Source: DATIYF01 sp035517775 (GTDB lineage Bacteria > Acidobacteriota > Terriglobia > Terriglobales > Acidobacteriaceae). Taken from it: DNA of 64,000 nucleotides. Positions within the stretch are counted from its first letter, which is position 1. Each line of letters starts with the position of its first letter. The position numbers and the translations under genes are program-made. The DNA is taken from positions 1-64,000 of the forward strand of contig DATIYF010000003.1 of assembly GCA_035517775.1 (NCBI GenBank). The letters are read 5' to 3'. This document shows positions 26,492-34,603 of this stretch, one piece after another. A model generated the notes under the pieces. The model made no database searches, was not told the origin of the DNA, and saw only the letters and a program-made list of their open reading frames with translations.

Positions 26492-27979
26492 TTATTGAAT
26501 CCCGCCCAGGCAGAGATACTTCACTTCCAGAAATTCCTCCAGGCCGTACTTCGAGCCTTCGCGGCCCAGGCCGGATTCTTTCACGCCGCCGAACGGCGCT
26601 ACCTCGGTAGAGATCATTCCGGTGTTGATGCCCACCATGCCGTACTCCAGGGCCTCGGCCACACGCCAGACGCGGGCGATGTCGCGGCCGTAGAAGTAGG
26701 CGGCCAGGCCGAATTCGGTATCGTTGGCCAGCGCGATGGCATCGGCCTCGGTCTTGAAGCGGAACAGCGGCGCCACCGGGCCGAAGGTTTCCTCGCGGGC
26801 GATCAGCATGGCCGGAGTCACCTCGGTCAGAATCGTGGGTTCAAAGAATCTGCCGCCGAGTTTGTGCCGCCGGCCGCCCAGCAGCACCTTAGCGCCCTTG
26901 GCCTGCGCGTCACGGATGTGGATTTCCACTTTCTCTACCGCATTGTTATCAATCAGCGGGCCTTGCGATGACCCCGGCTCCAACCCGGAAGAAACCTTCA
27001 GCCCTTGTACGGCCGCGGCCAGTTTCCGGGCAAAGGCGTCATACACGGAATCCTGCACCAGGAGCCGGTTGGCGCATACGCAGGTCTGGCCGGTGTTGCG
27101 GTACTTGGAGGCGATGGCGCCCTCTACGGCGGCGTCAAGGTCGGCATCGTCGAACACAATGAAGGGCGCATTGCCGCCCAGCTCAAGCGATATTTTCTTT
27201 ACTGTACCCGCGCACTGTTGCATCAGGACTTTGCCGACCTCGGTGGAGCCGGTGAACGAAAGCTTGCGCACAATGGGATTCGCCGTCAGCTCGCCGCCGA
27301 TTTCGCGCGCCGCGCCGGTAATTACATTCAGCACGCCTTTGGGCACACCGGCCCGCTCGGCCAGCTCAGCGAGCGCCAAAGCGGAAAACGGGGTCTGCGA
27401 GGCCGGCTTCAAGACCACAGTGCATCCCGCGGCCAGGGCCGGCGCTGCCTTGCGGGTGATCATTGCCAGGGGGAAGTTCCACGGCGTGATGCAGGCCACC
27501 ACGCCGACCGCCTGCTTGATGACCACAATTCGCTTATCGGGCTGATGCTGCGGAATGGTATCGCCATAAGCGCGCTTGGCCTCTTCGCCAAACCACTCGA
27601 GAAAGCTTGCCGCATAGGCCACTTCGCCGCGCGATTCCGCGAGCGGTTTGCCCTGCTCGAGCGTCATCAGCTTGGCCAGATCGGTCTGGTTGGCGATCAT
27701 CAGGTCGAACCAGCGCCGCAGCACCGCGCCCCGCTCCTTGGCGGTTTTGGCTCTCCAGGCGGGAAGCGCGCGAGCGGCGGCTTCAATGGCACGGCGGGTC
27801 TCGGCCGCGCCCAGCTTGGGCACTCGTCCGATGATTTCCCCAGTGGCCGGATTATCCACCTCGATGGCGCCTTCGCTCCCAACCCATTCGCCGTCAATGT
27901 AAGCGGCCTGATGAAAAAGATGGCGATCTTCGAGAAGGTTTTCGACTGAAGCTGGAGCTTGGGTCAACGTTTGGTGCAT
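26492..27979 (-). CDS. gabD: NAD(P)-dependent succinate-semialdehyde dehydrogenase
   Basis: 495 aa, preceded by GGAG. Aldehyde dehydrogenase motifs: PWNFPLAMITRKAAPALAAG (cofactor binding), FTGSTEVGK, catalytic glutamate in LELGGNAPF and catalytic cysteine in NTGQTCVCANR. The CVCANR context is characteristic of GabD-type enzymes, which oxidise succinate semialdehyde to succinate at the end of the GABA shunt. No GABA transaminase is near, so related semialdehydes remain possible substrates. Confidence 0.88.
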   Translation of the reverse strand: MHQTLTQAPASVENLLEDRHLFHQAAYIDGEWVGSEGAIEVDNPATGEIIGRVPKLGAAETRRAIEAAARALPAWRAKTAKERGAVLRRWFDLMIANQTDLAKLMTLEQGKPLAESRGEVAYAASFLEWFGEEAKRAYGDTIPQHQPDKRIVVIKQAVGVVACITPWNFPLAMITRKAAPALAAGCTVVLKPASQTPFSALALAELAERAGVPKGVLNVITGAAREIGGELTANPIVRKLSFTGSTEVGKVLMQQCAGTVKKISLELGGNAPFIVFDDADLDAAVEGAIASKYRNTGQTCVCANRLLVQDSVYDAFARKLAAAVQGLKVSSGLEPGSSQGPLIDNNAVEKVEIHIRDAQAKGAKVLLGGRRHKLGGRFFEPTILTEVTPAMLIAREETFGPVAPLFRFKTEADAIALANDTEFGLAAYFYGRDIARVWRVAEALEYGMVGINTGMISTEVAPFGGVKESGLGREGSKYGLEEFLEVKYLCLGGIQ

Positions 27980-28106
27980 CTCGTCTCCTGGCCGCCGGCG
28001 CTCCGGCGCCGCCAGGCTTCATCGTATCACCGATCAACCTTGCTAGAAATCCGTAGAGTCGCTGCTGGCGGGGGCATCGCGGACCGACGAATCGGGAACT
28101 GAAGTT

Positions 28107-28122
28107 TTAACCGGATATTAAC
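28107..28122 (+). promoter_or_regulatory. Pho-box-like direct repeat
   Basis: TTAAC occurs twice, 11 bp apart (28107-28111 and 28118-28122). PhoB/PhoP operators are built of direct repeats with an 11-bp period, and TTAACA is the Gram-positive PhoP unit. It lies about 100 bp before a phytase-like gene. Only two units are visible, so this is tentative. Confidence 0.3.
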
Positions 28123-28222
28123 TTGACCCTGCCAAAGGCCGCGCCGATCATGGGTTCTCCTCGCTAAACCCAGACGTAAAAACCAGGAACTTCGTTTCTA
28201 TCTCCCAGGAGGCATTTTGCAC

Positions 28223-29629
28223 ATGAGAAGAATTCTCCCTTTCGTCGTCTTGATGGCCCTGGCTTTTGGCCTGCTTGCTGTCCCTCAATCGAATGCCCAA
28301 ATCACTCTACTGGCGGTGGGCTCGCTGACCCACACCCGGGCCGGTACCTACGAAGACCTTTCCGGCCTGCACTATGTGCTGGAAAACGGCGTGCGCGCCG
28401 ATGAGCTGGGCGGCTTCGGCTCAGGCATCGCATACGCCGGCGGCTATACCTTTCTCGCGGTGCCGGATCGCGGCCCCAACGCGGTCGAGTTCGATGACGC
28501 CATAGACAACACCGTGAGCTACATCAACCGCTTTCACACCATCAAGATGGAGCTCGAGCCCAATCCATCGGGCAGCGGGTTGCCGTTCACACTGACGCCG
28601 AAACTGCGCAAGACCACCCTGCTTTTCAGCCTGACTCCGCTGAAATATGGCAGCGGAGATGGACTTGGCGTCGGCTCGGGCACGCCTCCGCTCAACACCT
28701 TCTTCCGCCACTACTTCACCGGCCGCTCTGACAACTTCGATCCTAACCACGATTCGGGCTATGCCAAGGATGCGCGCCTCGACTCGGAAAGTATCCGGGT
28801 TTCGAACGACGGACGCAGCGTTTTCATCTCCGACGAATACGGCCCTTATGTTTATCAGTTCGATCGCGAGAGCGGCATCCGGTTGCGCAGCTTCCAGTTG
28901 CCTTCTGATTTCTTCGTGACCGACCTGCAGCCCGTGGGCGCCGACGAAATCACCGACAACAAGGTGGGGCGCACCGCCAACAAGGGCATGGAGGGTTTAG
29001 CCATTACGCCGGACGGCAAAACCCTGGTCGGCATCATGCAGAATGCCCTGATTCAGGATGCAACCGCCGCCAAGAAACTGCTGCGCATCGTTACCATGGA
29101 CGTCCGCAGCGGCCAGACCACTCACGAATATGCTTACCTGCTTACCGCGGGCAGCGGAGTCAGCGAAATTCTGGCTCTGAACAATCATGAATTCCTGGTG
29201 GACGAGCGGGACGGCGATGGCCGCGCCAATGGTGACGACGCGGTGGTCAAACAGCTTTTCAAGATCGATCTTTCGAATGCTGTGGACGTAACCAACATGG
29301 ATGGCGCCACCGCAGCGACCCATGCGGTCGCCAAAACCCTGTTTCTGGATCTGGTTCAGCTGCTCACCGCCAACGGCATTGCCGCGGGCAACATTCCGGC
29401 CAAGATCGAAGGGCTGGCGTTTGGGCCGGATATCAAGTGCGGGCATAGCAAATTCCATACTCTTTGGGTAGCCAACGACAACGATTTTCTGGAAACCGTG
29501 GCCGATGCCAACGGCAACCAGATCCCCAACCCCAACCAGTTCTTCGTCTTTGGCTTTACCGATGCGGATTTGGCAGGATCAAAGCTGATACCGCAGCCGT
29601 TTGGCCAGGGTTTCCATCACCGCCTCTAG
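28223..29629 (+). CDS. secreted esterase-like/phytase-like beta-propeller protein
   Basis: 468 aa from ATG 28223, with AGGAGG at 28207-28212; the TTG at 28217 is too close. Residues 1-24 form a signal peptide ending SNA. The body matches the 'esterase-like activity of phytase' family (PF13449): LSGLHYVLENG, FLAVPDRGPNA, ESIRVSNDGRSVFISDEYGPYVYQFD, KGMEGLAITPDGKTLVGIMQ, NNHEFLVDERDGDG and KIEGLAFGPD. It should fold as a beta-propeller in the periplasm or outside the cell. Enzyme activity is uncertain. A strong terminator follows. Confidence 0.85.
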   Translation: MRRILPFVVLMALAFGLLAVPQSNAQITLLAVGSLTHTRAGTYEDLSGLHYVLENGVRADELGGFGSGIAYAGGYTFLAVPDRGPNAVEFDDAIDNTVSYINRFHTIKMELEPNPSGSGLPFTLTPKLRKTTLLFSLTPLKYGSGDGLGVGSGTPPLNTFFRHYFTGRSDNFDPNHDSGYAKDARLDSESIRVSNDGRSVFISDEYGPYVYQFDRESGIRLRSFQLPSDFFVTDLQPVGADEITDNKVGRTANKGMEGLAITPDGKTLVGIMQNALIQDATAAKKLLRIVTMDVRSGQTTHEYAYLLTAGSGVSEILALNNHEFLVDERDGDGRANGDDAVVKQLFKIDLSNAVDVTNMDGATAATHAVAKTLFLDLVQLLTANGIAAGNIPAKIEGLAFGPDIKCGHSKFHTLWVANDNDFLETVADANGNQIPNPNQFFVFGFTDADLAGSKLIPQPFGQGFHHRL

Positions 29630-29645
29630 GTCTTAAGCTGTGTGG

Positions 29646-29670
29646 CGCGGGCGTTCGCCCGCGTTTTTTT
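29646..29670 (+). terminator. Rho-independent terminator
   Basis: CGCGGGC-GTTC-GCCCGCG forms a perfect GC stem (extendable by one pair) followed by seven T. It lies 16 bp after the phytase-like gene and is the clearest terminator in the window. Confidence 0.9.
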
Positions 29671-29696
29671 GTGCGATCAAAGCCCCGATGGCTGGA

Positions 29697-30044
29697 TCAG
29701 AATTCCAGATATCCCCCGGAGCTTGCCCGCCGGGCAATGCCGTTGGTTCCGTCGGAAGGCAGCAGGCCGGCGATTGCGCGCAAGTCTTCCCAGGCCGTCT
29801 CGGTCAGGGCCGGGTCGGAGCTGACCAGCTCGCGAATCATGTTCCACGCCGCGAGATTCAGCGCGCCCTCCGGGGCCGGCCCCATGGCCAGCGACACGGA
29901 GCATTGTGGGCAAAAGCAGATGCGCTGTGCAGCCGATTTTTGCCTAGGGCGCACCCCCACGGTTTGCGCGAACATGTAAACCGCCACGGATTTCTGGCCG
30001 GGCTCGATCTCGCGGTTGCAACGAAGACAATACAGATTTTCCAA
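29697..30044 (-). CDS. hypothetical small protein with cysteine pairs
   Basis: 115 aa from TTG 30044, chosen because GGGAGGGG lies just before it and the protein then begins (L)ENLYCLRCNREIEPG. An ATG at 30143 gives 148 aa. Cys pairs YCLRC and CFCPQC suggest one zinc site, with a helical C-terminal half. No family is recognised. It points toward the terminator of the previous gene. Confidence 0.6.
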   Translation of the reverse strand: MENLYCLRCNREIEPGQKSVAVYMFAQTVGVRPRQKSAAQRICFCPQCSVSLAMGPAPEGALNLAAWNMIRELVSSDPALTETAWEDLRAIAGLLPSDGTNGIARRASSGGYLEF

Positions 30045-30222
30045 GGCCCCTCCCAGATTTGCCGGCGGCGCAAAGGGCCATACTGGCCTGCCTTTCCGGC
30101 TTGGCGCAAGTATGTAGAAGGATTCCGGTGCGCGGGGCGGCACTTTTGTACGCCGGGTACGGAGAACGCAAAGCTAAAAAGGTGCATAATCTCCGAGCTT
30201 CCCCTTTTGAATTAGGAGGCTC

Positions 30223-30738
30223 ATGAAAAACTTCGCTCGCGGAATTCTCTTCGCCCTGATCGTGCTCGCCCTTGGCACATGGTTCTATTTTCGCCTCGGC
30301 TTCCTGGATTTCCGCGCTGACGCCGCTCCCGGAATCGAATCCGGCCTCGCCATCTCGGCGCTAAAGGCTTCCGCCGCGCGCCACGCCCCGGAGCAGAAGA
30401 ATCCCATCGCCCCCACTGACACCAATCTTCTTGATGGGGCTCGCTTATATCGCGACAAATGCGCCGACTGCCATGGCCGGCCGGATAATCCTGTAAGCGA
30501 TTACGGGCAATCCTTCTATCCCCGCGCTCCCCAATTCATGCGTAGCCACCCGGCGCTCCCGGAGAACCAGAATTTCTATATCATCAAGAACGGCGTGCGC
30601 TGGAGCGCCATGCCCGCCTGGGGCAACATCATGGCCGACAGCGAAATCTGGCAGGTGGTAACGTTTCTCAGCCACCTGAACAGCCTTCCGGCCGAGGTAC
30701 AGCAGAGTCTCCACCAGCCTGCCGGGAGCCCCGATTAA
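30223..30738 (+). CDS. membrane-anchored class I cytochrome c
   Basis: 171 aa, with AGGAGG before the ATG. An N-terminal helix (residues 7-22) acts as an uncleaved anchor or signal. The heme site is CADCH; the likely axial Met is in WSAMPAWG. One heme, small periplasmic electron carrier. No oxidase or reductase gene is next to it, so the partner is unknown; it could serve respiration of electrons from CO oxidation, which is speculation. Confidence 0.88.
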   Translation: MKNFARGILFALIVLALGTWFYFRLGFLDFRADAAPGIESGLAISALKASAARHAPEQKNPIAPTDTNLLDGARLYRDKCADCHGRPDNPVSDYGQSFYPRAPQFMRSHPALPENQNFYIIKNGVRWSAMPAWGNIMADSEIWQVVTFLSHLNSLPAEVQQSLHQPAGSPD

Positions 30739-30944
30739 CCGCGGACGGGGAAGAAGCACAAAGAAGAATAATCCTGCATAAAGTCTTCGTGCGTTCTTGC
30801 TTCATTGCCGGTTTGATGCCTTGGGCGCATCTGTCGCCCACGCCGGGTGAGGCCGCGAGGAGAGCTGTCGCGATAACCTTGGTGCGAGGTCCCCGCGCTT
30901 GGCTCTGCTAAAATCGTGGCTAACGGAGCCTGCTCCGCCGGTTT

Positions 30945-31970
30945 ATGGCGTTTCCCATCACTCGCCTTCGCCGTCTTCGCCGCAACGAGCCGCTGCGTTC
31001 GCTGGTGCGCGAGACCCGGCTCACGGCCGAAGCCCTGGTCTATCCCATGTTTGTCTGCCCAGGCGAGGGGGTGCGCAAAGAGGTGCGCTCCATGCCGGGC
31101 GTGTTCAACTTATCTGTGGACCAGGCTGTTGTGGAGGCGGCCGAGACACATGCGCTGGGCGTGCCGGCGGTCATGCTCTTCGGGCTTCCCGAGAAAAAAG
31201 ACGAGGTCGCGAGCGGCGCCTGGGCCGATGACGGAATTGTGCAGCAGGCGGCGCGGGCGATCAAACGCCAGGCGCCCGATCTTCTTATCATGGGAGATGT
31301 TTGCCTGTGCGAATATATGTCCCACGGGCACTGCGGCGTAGTGCGCGCTACCCCGCAATCTTTGGGCGCGGCGGTTGCTTCGCCTCCGACTGCCGATACC
31401 GAATACGAGATTCTCAACGATGCCACTCTGGAGCTGCTGGCTCGCACTTCGGTCTCGTTAGTCCGCGCCGGCGTGGATATCGTGGCCCCTTCCGACATGA
31501 TGGATGGGCGGGTTGGCGCTATTCGCAAGGCGCTCGACGCCGCGGGGTTTCTCAACGCTCCGATTCTTTCTTATGCGGCCAAGTTCGCCTCGGGCTTCTA
31601 CGGTCCGTTCCGCGAGGCGGCCGATTCGGCGCCGCAGTTCGGCGATCGCCGCTCCTACCAGATGGACCCGGCCAATCTGCGCGAGGCCCTGCGCGAGATC
31701 GAACTCGACATCGAAGAAGGCGCCGACATGATTATGGTCAAGCCCGCGCTGCCCTATCTGGATGTGATTGCGGCCGCCCGCGCCCGCTTCGATGTGCCCC
31801 TGGCGGCCTATCAGGTTTCGGGCGAATACGCGATGATCGAAGCCGCGGCCCGCAACCATTGGATTGACCGCGACCGCGTGATGATGGAGTCGCTGCTCTC
31901 GATCCGCCGCGCCGGGGCCAGCATCATCCTCACTTACTACGCCAAAGACGCTGCCCGCCTGCTGGCGTAG
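30945..31970 (+). CDS. hemB: delta-aminolevulinic acid dehydratase (porphobilinogen synthase)
   Basis: 341 aa. Zinc-type metal site DVCLCEYMSHGHCG, the first active lysine in SYAAKFASGFYGPFREA and the Schiff-base lysine in IMVKPALPYLD. The enzyme joins two 5-aminolevulinate molecules to porphobilinogen in heme synthesis. It stands alone; no other hem gene is nearby. It converges on a MerR gene (31 bp). Confidence 0.97.
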   Translation: MAFPITRLRRLRRNEPLRSLVRETRLTAEALVYPMFVCPGEGVRKEVRSMPGVFNLSVDQAVVEAAETHALGVPAVMLFGLPEKKDEVASGAWADDGIVQQAARAIKRQAPDLLIMGDVCLCEYMSHGHCGVVRATPQSLGAAVASPPTADTEYEILNDATLELLARTSVSLVRAGVDIVAPSDMMDGRVGAIRKALDAAGFLNAPILSYAAKFASGFYGPFREAADSAPQFGDRRSYQMDPANLREALREIELDIEEGADMIMVKPALPYLDVIAAARARFDVPLAAYQVSGEYAMIEAAARNHWIDRDRVMMESLLSIRRAGASIILTYYAKDAARLLA

Positions 31971-32001
31971 CTCTGCCGATTCTTCCGAAGAAAAGACTGC
32001 A

Positions 32002-32403
32002 TCAGGCTCGGGCAGAAAGCAGGGTAAGGATATCCTGCAGTCCCTGGCGGATATATTTCAGGTTGCGGGTTGAGCTGGCTGGGAAGGGCAGAGGCGCCTG
32101 TTTCTTGTCGCCCCTGATCTCTGAGCGCAACTGCTGGCGCGCGCCGGCAATAGTGAAGCCCTCTTCGTAAAGCAGCTTCTTGATGTGCAGCACGCTCTCC
32201 ACGTCCTTGCGGCGGTACATGCGCTGGCCGGTGCTGCTCTTGATGGGTTTGAGCTGAGGAAATTCGGTTTCCCAGAAGCGCAGCACGTAGGCAGGCAGGC
32301 GGCAGAGCCGCGCCACTTCGCCAATGCGGAAATACAGCCTTTCCGGGATCAGGACATCCGAGGTCTTGGCGGCTTTGGCCGCAGTTCTGGCGCGGGGGCT
32401 CAT
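32002..32403 (-). CDS. MerR-family transcriptional regulator
   Basis: 133 aa. Winged helix from residue 22 (LYFRIGEVARLCRLPAYVLRFWETEFPQLKPIKSSTGQRMYRRKDVE), then a helical region; no effector-binding domain or metal-binding cysteines. This short form (LRFWE..FP.L) is common in Acidobacteriota and Deltaproteobacteria. Target unknown. It lies downstream of the micropeptide unit on the same strand. Confidence 0.85.
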   Translation of the reverse strand: MSPRARTAAKAAKTSDVLIPERLYFRIGEVARLCRLPAYVLRFWETEFPQLKPIKSSTGQRMYRRKDVESVLHIKKLLYEEGFTIAGARQQLRSEIRGDKKQAPLPFPASSTRNLKYIRQGLQDILTLLSARA

Positions 32404-32530
32404 GGGTTAACCGGGGAAGCGGGCTCGGACGGCAAGCGGAGATTCCCTCTCCGCGTTTCTAGCATGAGCGGGCTTCCGGCCACAACGCCGAATTTCAGTG
32501 CATTAGCAGTTTCAGCCGCTCAGAGATCAA

Positions 32531-32564
32531 AGGCCCCGCAGCCGGTACTTCTGCTTCGGGGCCT
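32531..32564 (-). terminator. long hairpin, possible terminator of the micropeptide RNA
   Basis: AGGCCCCG (32531-32538) and CGGGGCCT (32557-32564) are perfectly complementary, and AGC/GCT extend the stem past one mismatch. On the reverse strand TTGAT follows the stem, a weak T-run. It separates the micro-ORF from the merR gene. Confidence 0.45.
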
Positions 32565-32601
32565 GTACGTCGGTTGGAAAGAAGCGGCCGCTCGCAAGCG
32601 G

Positions 32602-32640
32602 CTAGTGCTTCTTCTTTTTTGCCTTCTTCTTTGCAGGCAT
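32602..32640 (-). CDS. 12-residue lysine-rich micropeptide MPAKKKAKKKKH
   Basis: ATG at 32640, TAG at 32604-32602. GGAGG (reverse strand, 32651-32647) sits 6 nt before the ATG, ideal spacing. The peptide MPAKKKAKKKKH has seven lysines in 12 residues and a C-terminal His. The longer in-frame ORF upstream (to 32883) runs through the promoter and has no protein-like composition. A GCCGCT-CGCA-AGCGGC hairpin (32587-32602) starts at the stop codon. Such a basic peptide could bind nucleic acids or ribosomes, or the RNA may be the product; no function is known to me. Confidence 0.5.
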   Translation of the reverse strand: MPAKKKAKKKKH

Positions 32641-32732
32641 CAGGTTCCTCCGTTGAACGATTTCCCTTGAACCAGCACAACAGGCCCGAATTACATAGCA
32701 TGCCCAACCACTAGGGTAAGGCATCATGGTTA

Positions 32733-32768
32733 ACTCAAGATATTGAGTACAGTTCCGATTATTGTCAA
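32733..32768 (-). promoter_or_regulatory. promoter with overlapping palindrome upstream of the micropeptide
   Basis: On the reverse strand a consensus TTGACA (32768-32763) is followed after 17 nt by CAATAT (32745-32740). The perfect palindrome ACTCAA-GATA-TTGAGT (32733-32748) covers the -10 and the likely start point, as a repressor operator would. The predicted leader is about 93 nt. Confidence 0.5.
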
Positions 32769-32834
32769 TAGAATTTTCTTTTTTTTGATAGCGCCAGGGC
32801 CTGGAAGGCGGCTTCGCGATCCGGAGAAGTTTTG

Positions 32835-32840
32835 TACACT
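32835..32840 (+). promoter_or_regulatory. -10 box of hyuB, probably leaderless
   Basis: TACACT is followed by 8 nt (ggcgccct, no Shine-Dalgarno) and the hyuB ATG. The start point would fall at or near the ATG. Confidence 0.35.
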
Positions 32841-32848
32841 GGCGCCCT

Positions 32849-34501
32849 ATGCCCGGCGATGGGGTCGAACTCGAAGTTTTCAAGAACCTTTACCGCTCGA
32901 TTGCCGAGGAGATGGGGGCGGCGCTGCGGCGCACCGCCTTCTCGCCGAATATAAAAGAGCGGCGGGATTATTCCTGCGCGGTGTTCGATTCCGCCGGCGA
33001 AGTAATCGCCATGGGCGATCACATGCCGGTGCACCTTGGCTCCATGCCCATGTCAGTGCGGGCGGCGATCAAGGCGTTCACGCTTGCGCCCGGCGATGTG
33101 GTCATGCTCAATGATCCATTTTGCGGCGGGACCCATCTGCCCGATATCACGGTGGTGGCGCCGGTACATCTCGCGCCGGGCCGCAAAGCGCAGCCTCGAG
33201 CCGCGAGTCAGCCCGATTTCTACGTGGCGGCGCGCGCCCATCACGCGGACGTAGGCGGAGCTTACCCGGGCTCAATGGGACTGTGCCGCGAGATTTACCA
33301 GGAAGGCGTGCGCATTCCTCCGGTCAGGATCATGCGGGCGGGCAAGATCAATCAGGACGTGCTCGCTCTGCTTTTGCATAACGTGCGCACTCCTGAAGAA
33401 CGCAAGGGCGACCTGGGGGCGCAGATTGCCGCTTGCCACACGGGAGAAGCGCGCCTGCGGGAGCTTTGCGGGCGCTACGGAGTGGTGCGGGCGAAAAGGG
33501 CGGCGGCGGACCTGCTCAATTATTCCGAGCAGATGATGCGGGCATTTTTGCGTCAGGCGCCGGCCGGAAGTTACAGGGCTGAGGATTTTCTGGACAATGA
33601 CGGCATCACTCCCCGCGAAGTGCGGATTGCGGCCAAGGTTACGCTTCATGCCGCCAAACCCGGGAGTGAGCGCCTGCGCCACACCGTGACGGTGGATTTC
33701 ACCGGCAGCGACCCGCAGGTTGAAGGGCCGCTGAATGCCGTGCAGGCGATCACCGATTCGGCTTGCTTTTATGTATTTCGCTGCCTTCTGGCCGAAGACG
33801 TGCCGGCCACGGCCGGGCTGATGCGGCCGGTGAGAGTGATAGCGCCGGCGGGCACTGTGGTGAACGCGCGCCCGCCGGCGGCGGTGGCGGGCGGCAATGT
33901 GGAGACCTCGCAGCGCATCGTGGACGTCCTTCTGCGGGCGCTGGCCCAGGCCTTGCCTTCGCACATTCCGGCCGCGGCCTCAGGCACGATGAACAATCTG
34001 ACAATCGGCGGCATAGATCCACGCACCGGGCAGCCTTTCGCATACTACGAGACAATTGCCGGGGGCATGGGCGCGCGCCCCACCAAAGCAGGCGTCTCTG
34101 GCGTGCACACTCATATGACCAACTCGCTGAACACGCCGGCTGAGGCGCTGGAATACGCCTACCCGCTGCGCGTTCGGCGCTATTCGCTGCGGCGGGCAAG
34201 CGGTGGCGAGGGGCAGCATCGCGGCGGAGACGGCATGGTGCGTGAGATCGAAGTGCTTGCTGACTCCGAGGTGACGTTGCTCGCCGAGCGCCGCTCGTAT
34301 GGTCCGTGGGGGCTGAATGGGGGCGGCGAAGGTAAACGCGGCGAAGCCGGCATCGTGCGGCAGGATGGTTCGACGGAGAAATTATCCGGTAAATTTAACC
34401 TACGCTTGCGCCGGGGCGAGCGCATTCGAATCGAGACGCCCGGTGGGGGCGGGTTCGGGCGGAAAAATCGAAGACCGGCCGGCAAGCCGGAACCAGCCTG
34501 A
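32849..34501 (+). CDS. hyuB: hydantoinase B/oxoprolinase family protein (HyuB)
   Basis: 550 aa covering the full HyuB domain: LYRSIAEEMGAALRRTAFSPNIKERRDYSCAVFD (14-47), MGDHMPVHLGSMP, LNDPFCGGTHLPDITVVAPV, ARAHHADVGGAYPGSM and the C-terminal GGGEGKRG and PGGGGFG. This family forms the second subunit of ATP-dependent hydantoinases, 5-oxoprolinases and acetone carboxylase-like enzymes. The usual partner hyuA is not next to it, so the substrate and partner are unknown. Confidence 0.9.
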   Translation: MPGDGVELEVFKNLYRSIAEEMGAALRRTAFSPNIKERRDYSCAVFDSAGEVIAMGDHMPVHLGSMPMSVRAAIKAFTLAPGDVVMLNDPFCGGTHLPDITVVAPVHLAPGRKAQPRAASQPDFYVAARAHHADVGGAYPGSMGLCREIYQEGVRIPPVRIMRAGKINQDVLALLLHNVRTPEERKGDLGAQIAACHTGEARLRELCGRYGVVRAKRAAADLLNYSEQMMRAFLRQAPAGSYRAEDFLDNDGITPREVRIAAKVTLHAAKPGSERLRHTVTVDFTGSDPQVEGPLNAVQAITDSACFYVFRCLLAEDVPATAGLMRPVRVIAPAGTVVNARPPAAVAGGNVETSQRIVDVLLRALAQALPSHIPAAASGTMNNLTIGGIDPRTGQPFAYYETIAGGMGARPTKAGVSGVHTHMTNSLNTPAEALEYAYPLRVRRYSLRRASGGEGQHRGGDGMVREIEVLADSEVTLLAERRSYGPWGLNGGGEGKRGEAGIVRQDGSTEKLSGKFNLRLRRGERIRIETPGGGGFGRKNRRPAGKPEPA

Positions 34502-34603
34502 AATTCCTGTTCGATTGCCCCGCTATGGGGATTCAATTCGACCCCTTGTGGCAACTCCAAGCCCTTCCCACACGTCGCAATAGCACCGCTGGCTGGAATT
34601 TGA

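Larger units (their letters stand above)
32404..32848. other. 445-bp region holding a micropeptide transcription unit
   Basis: No conventional gene lies here. On the reverse strand the order is promoter (32768-32740) with an overlapping palindrome, a 12-codon ORF (32640-32602), a hairpin touching its stop and a larger hairpin at 32564-32531. The right end holds the putative -10 of hyuB. Confidence 0.6.

Noticed and set aside
32602..32883. 93-codon frame ending in the lysine-rich micropeptide
   Set aside because: The upstream part runs through the TTGACA promoter and palindrome and is not protein-like; the Shine-Dalgarno fits only the internal ATG at 32640.
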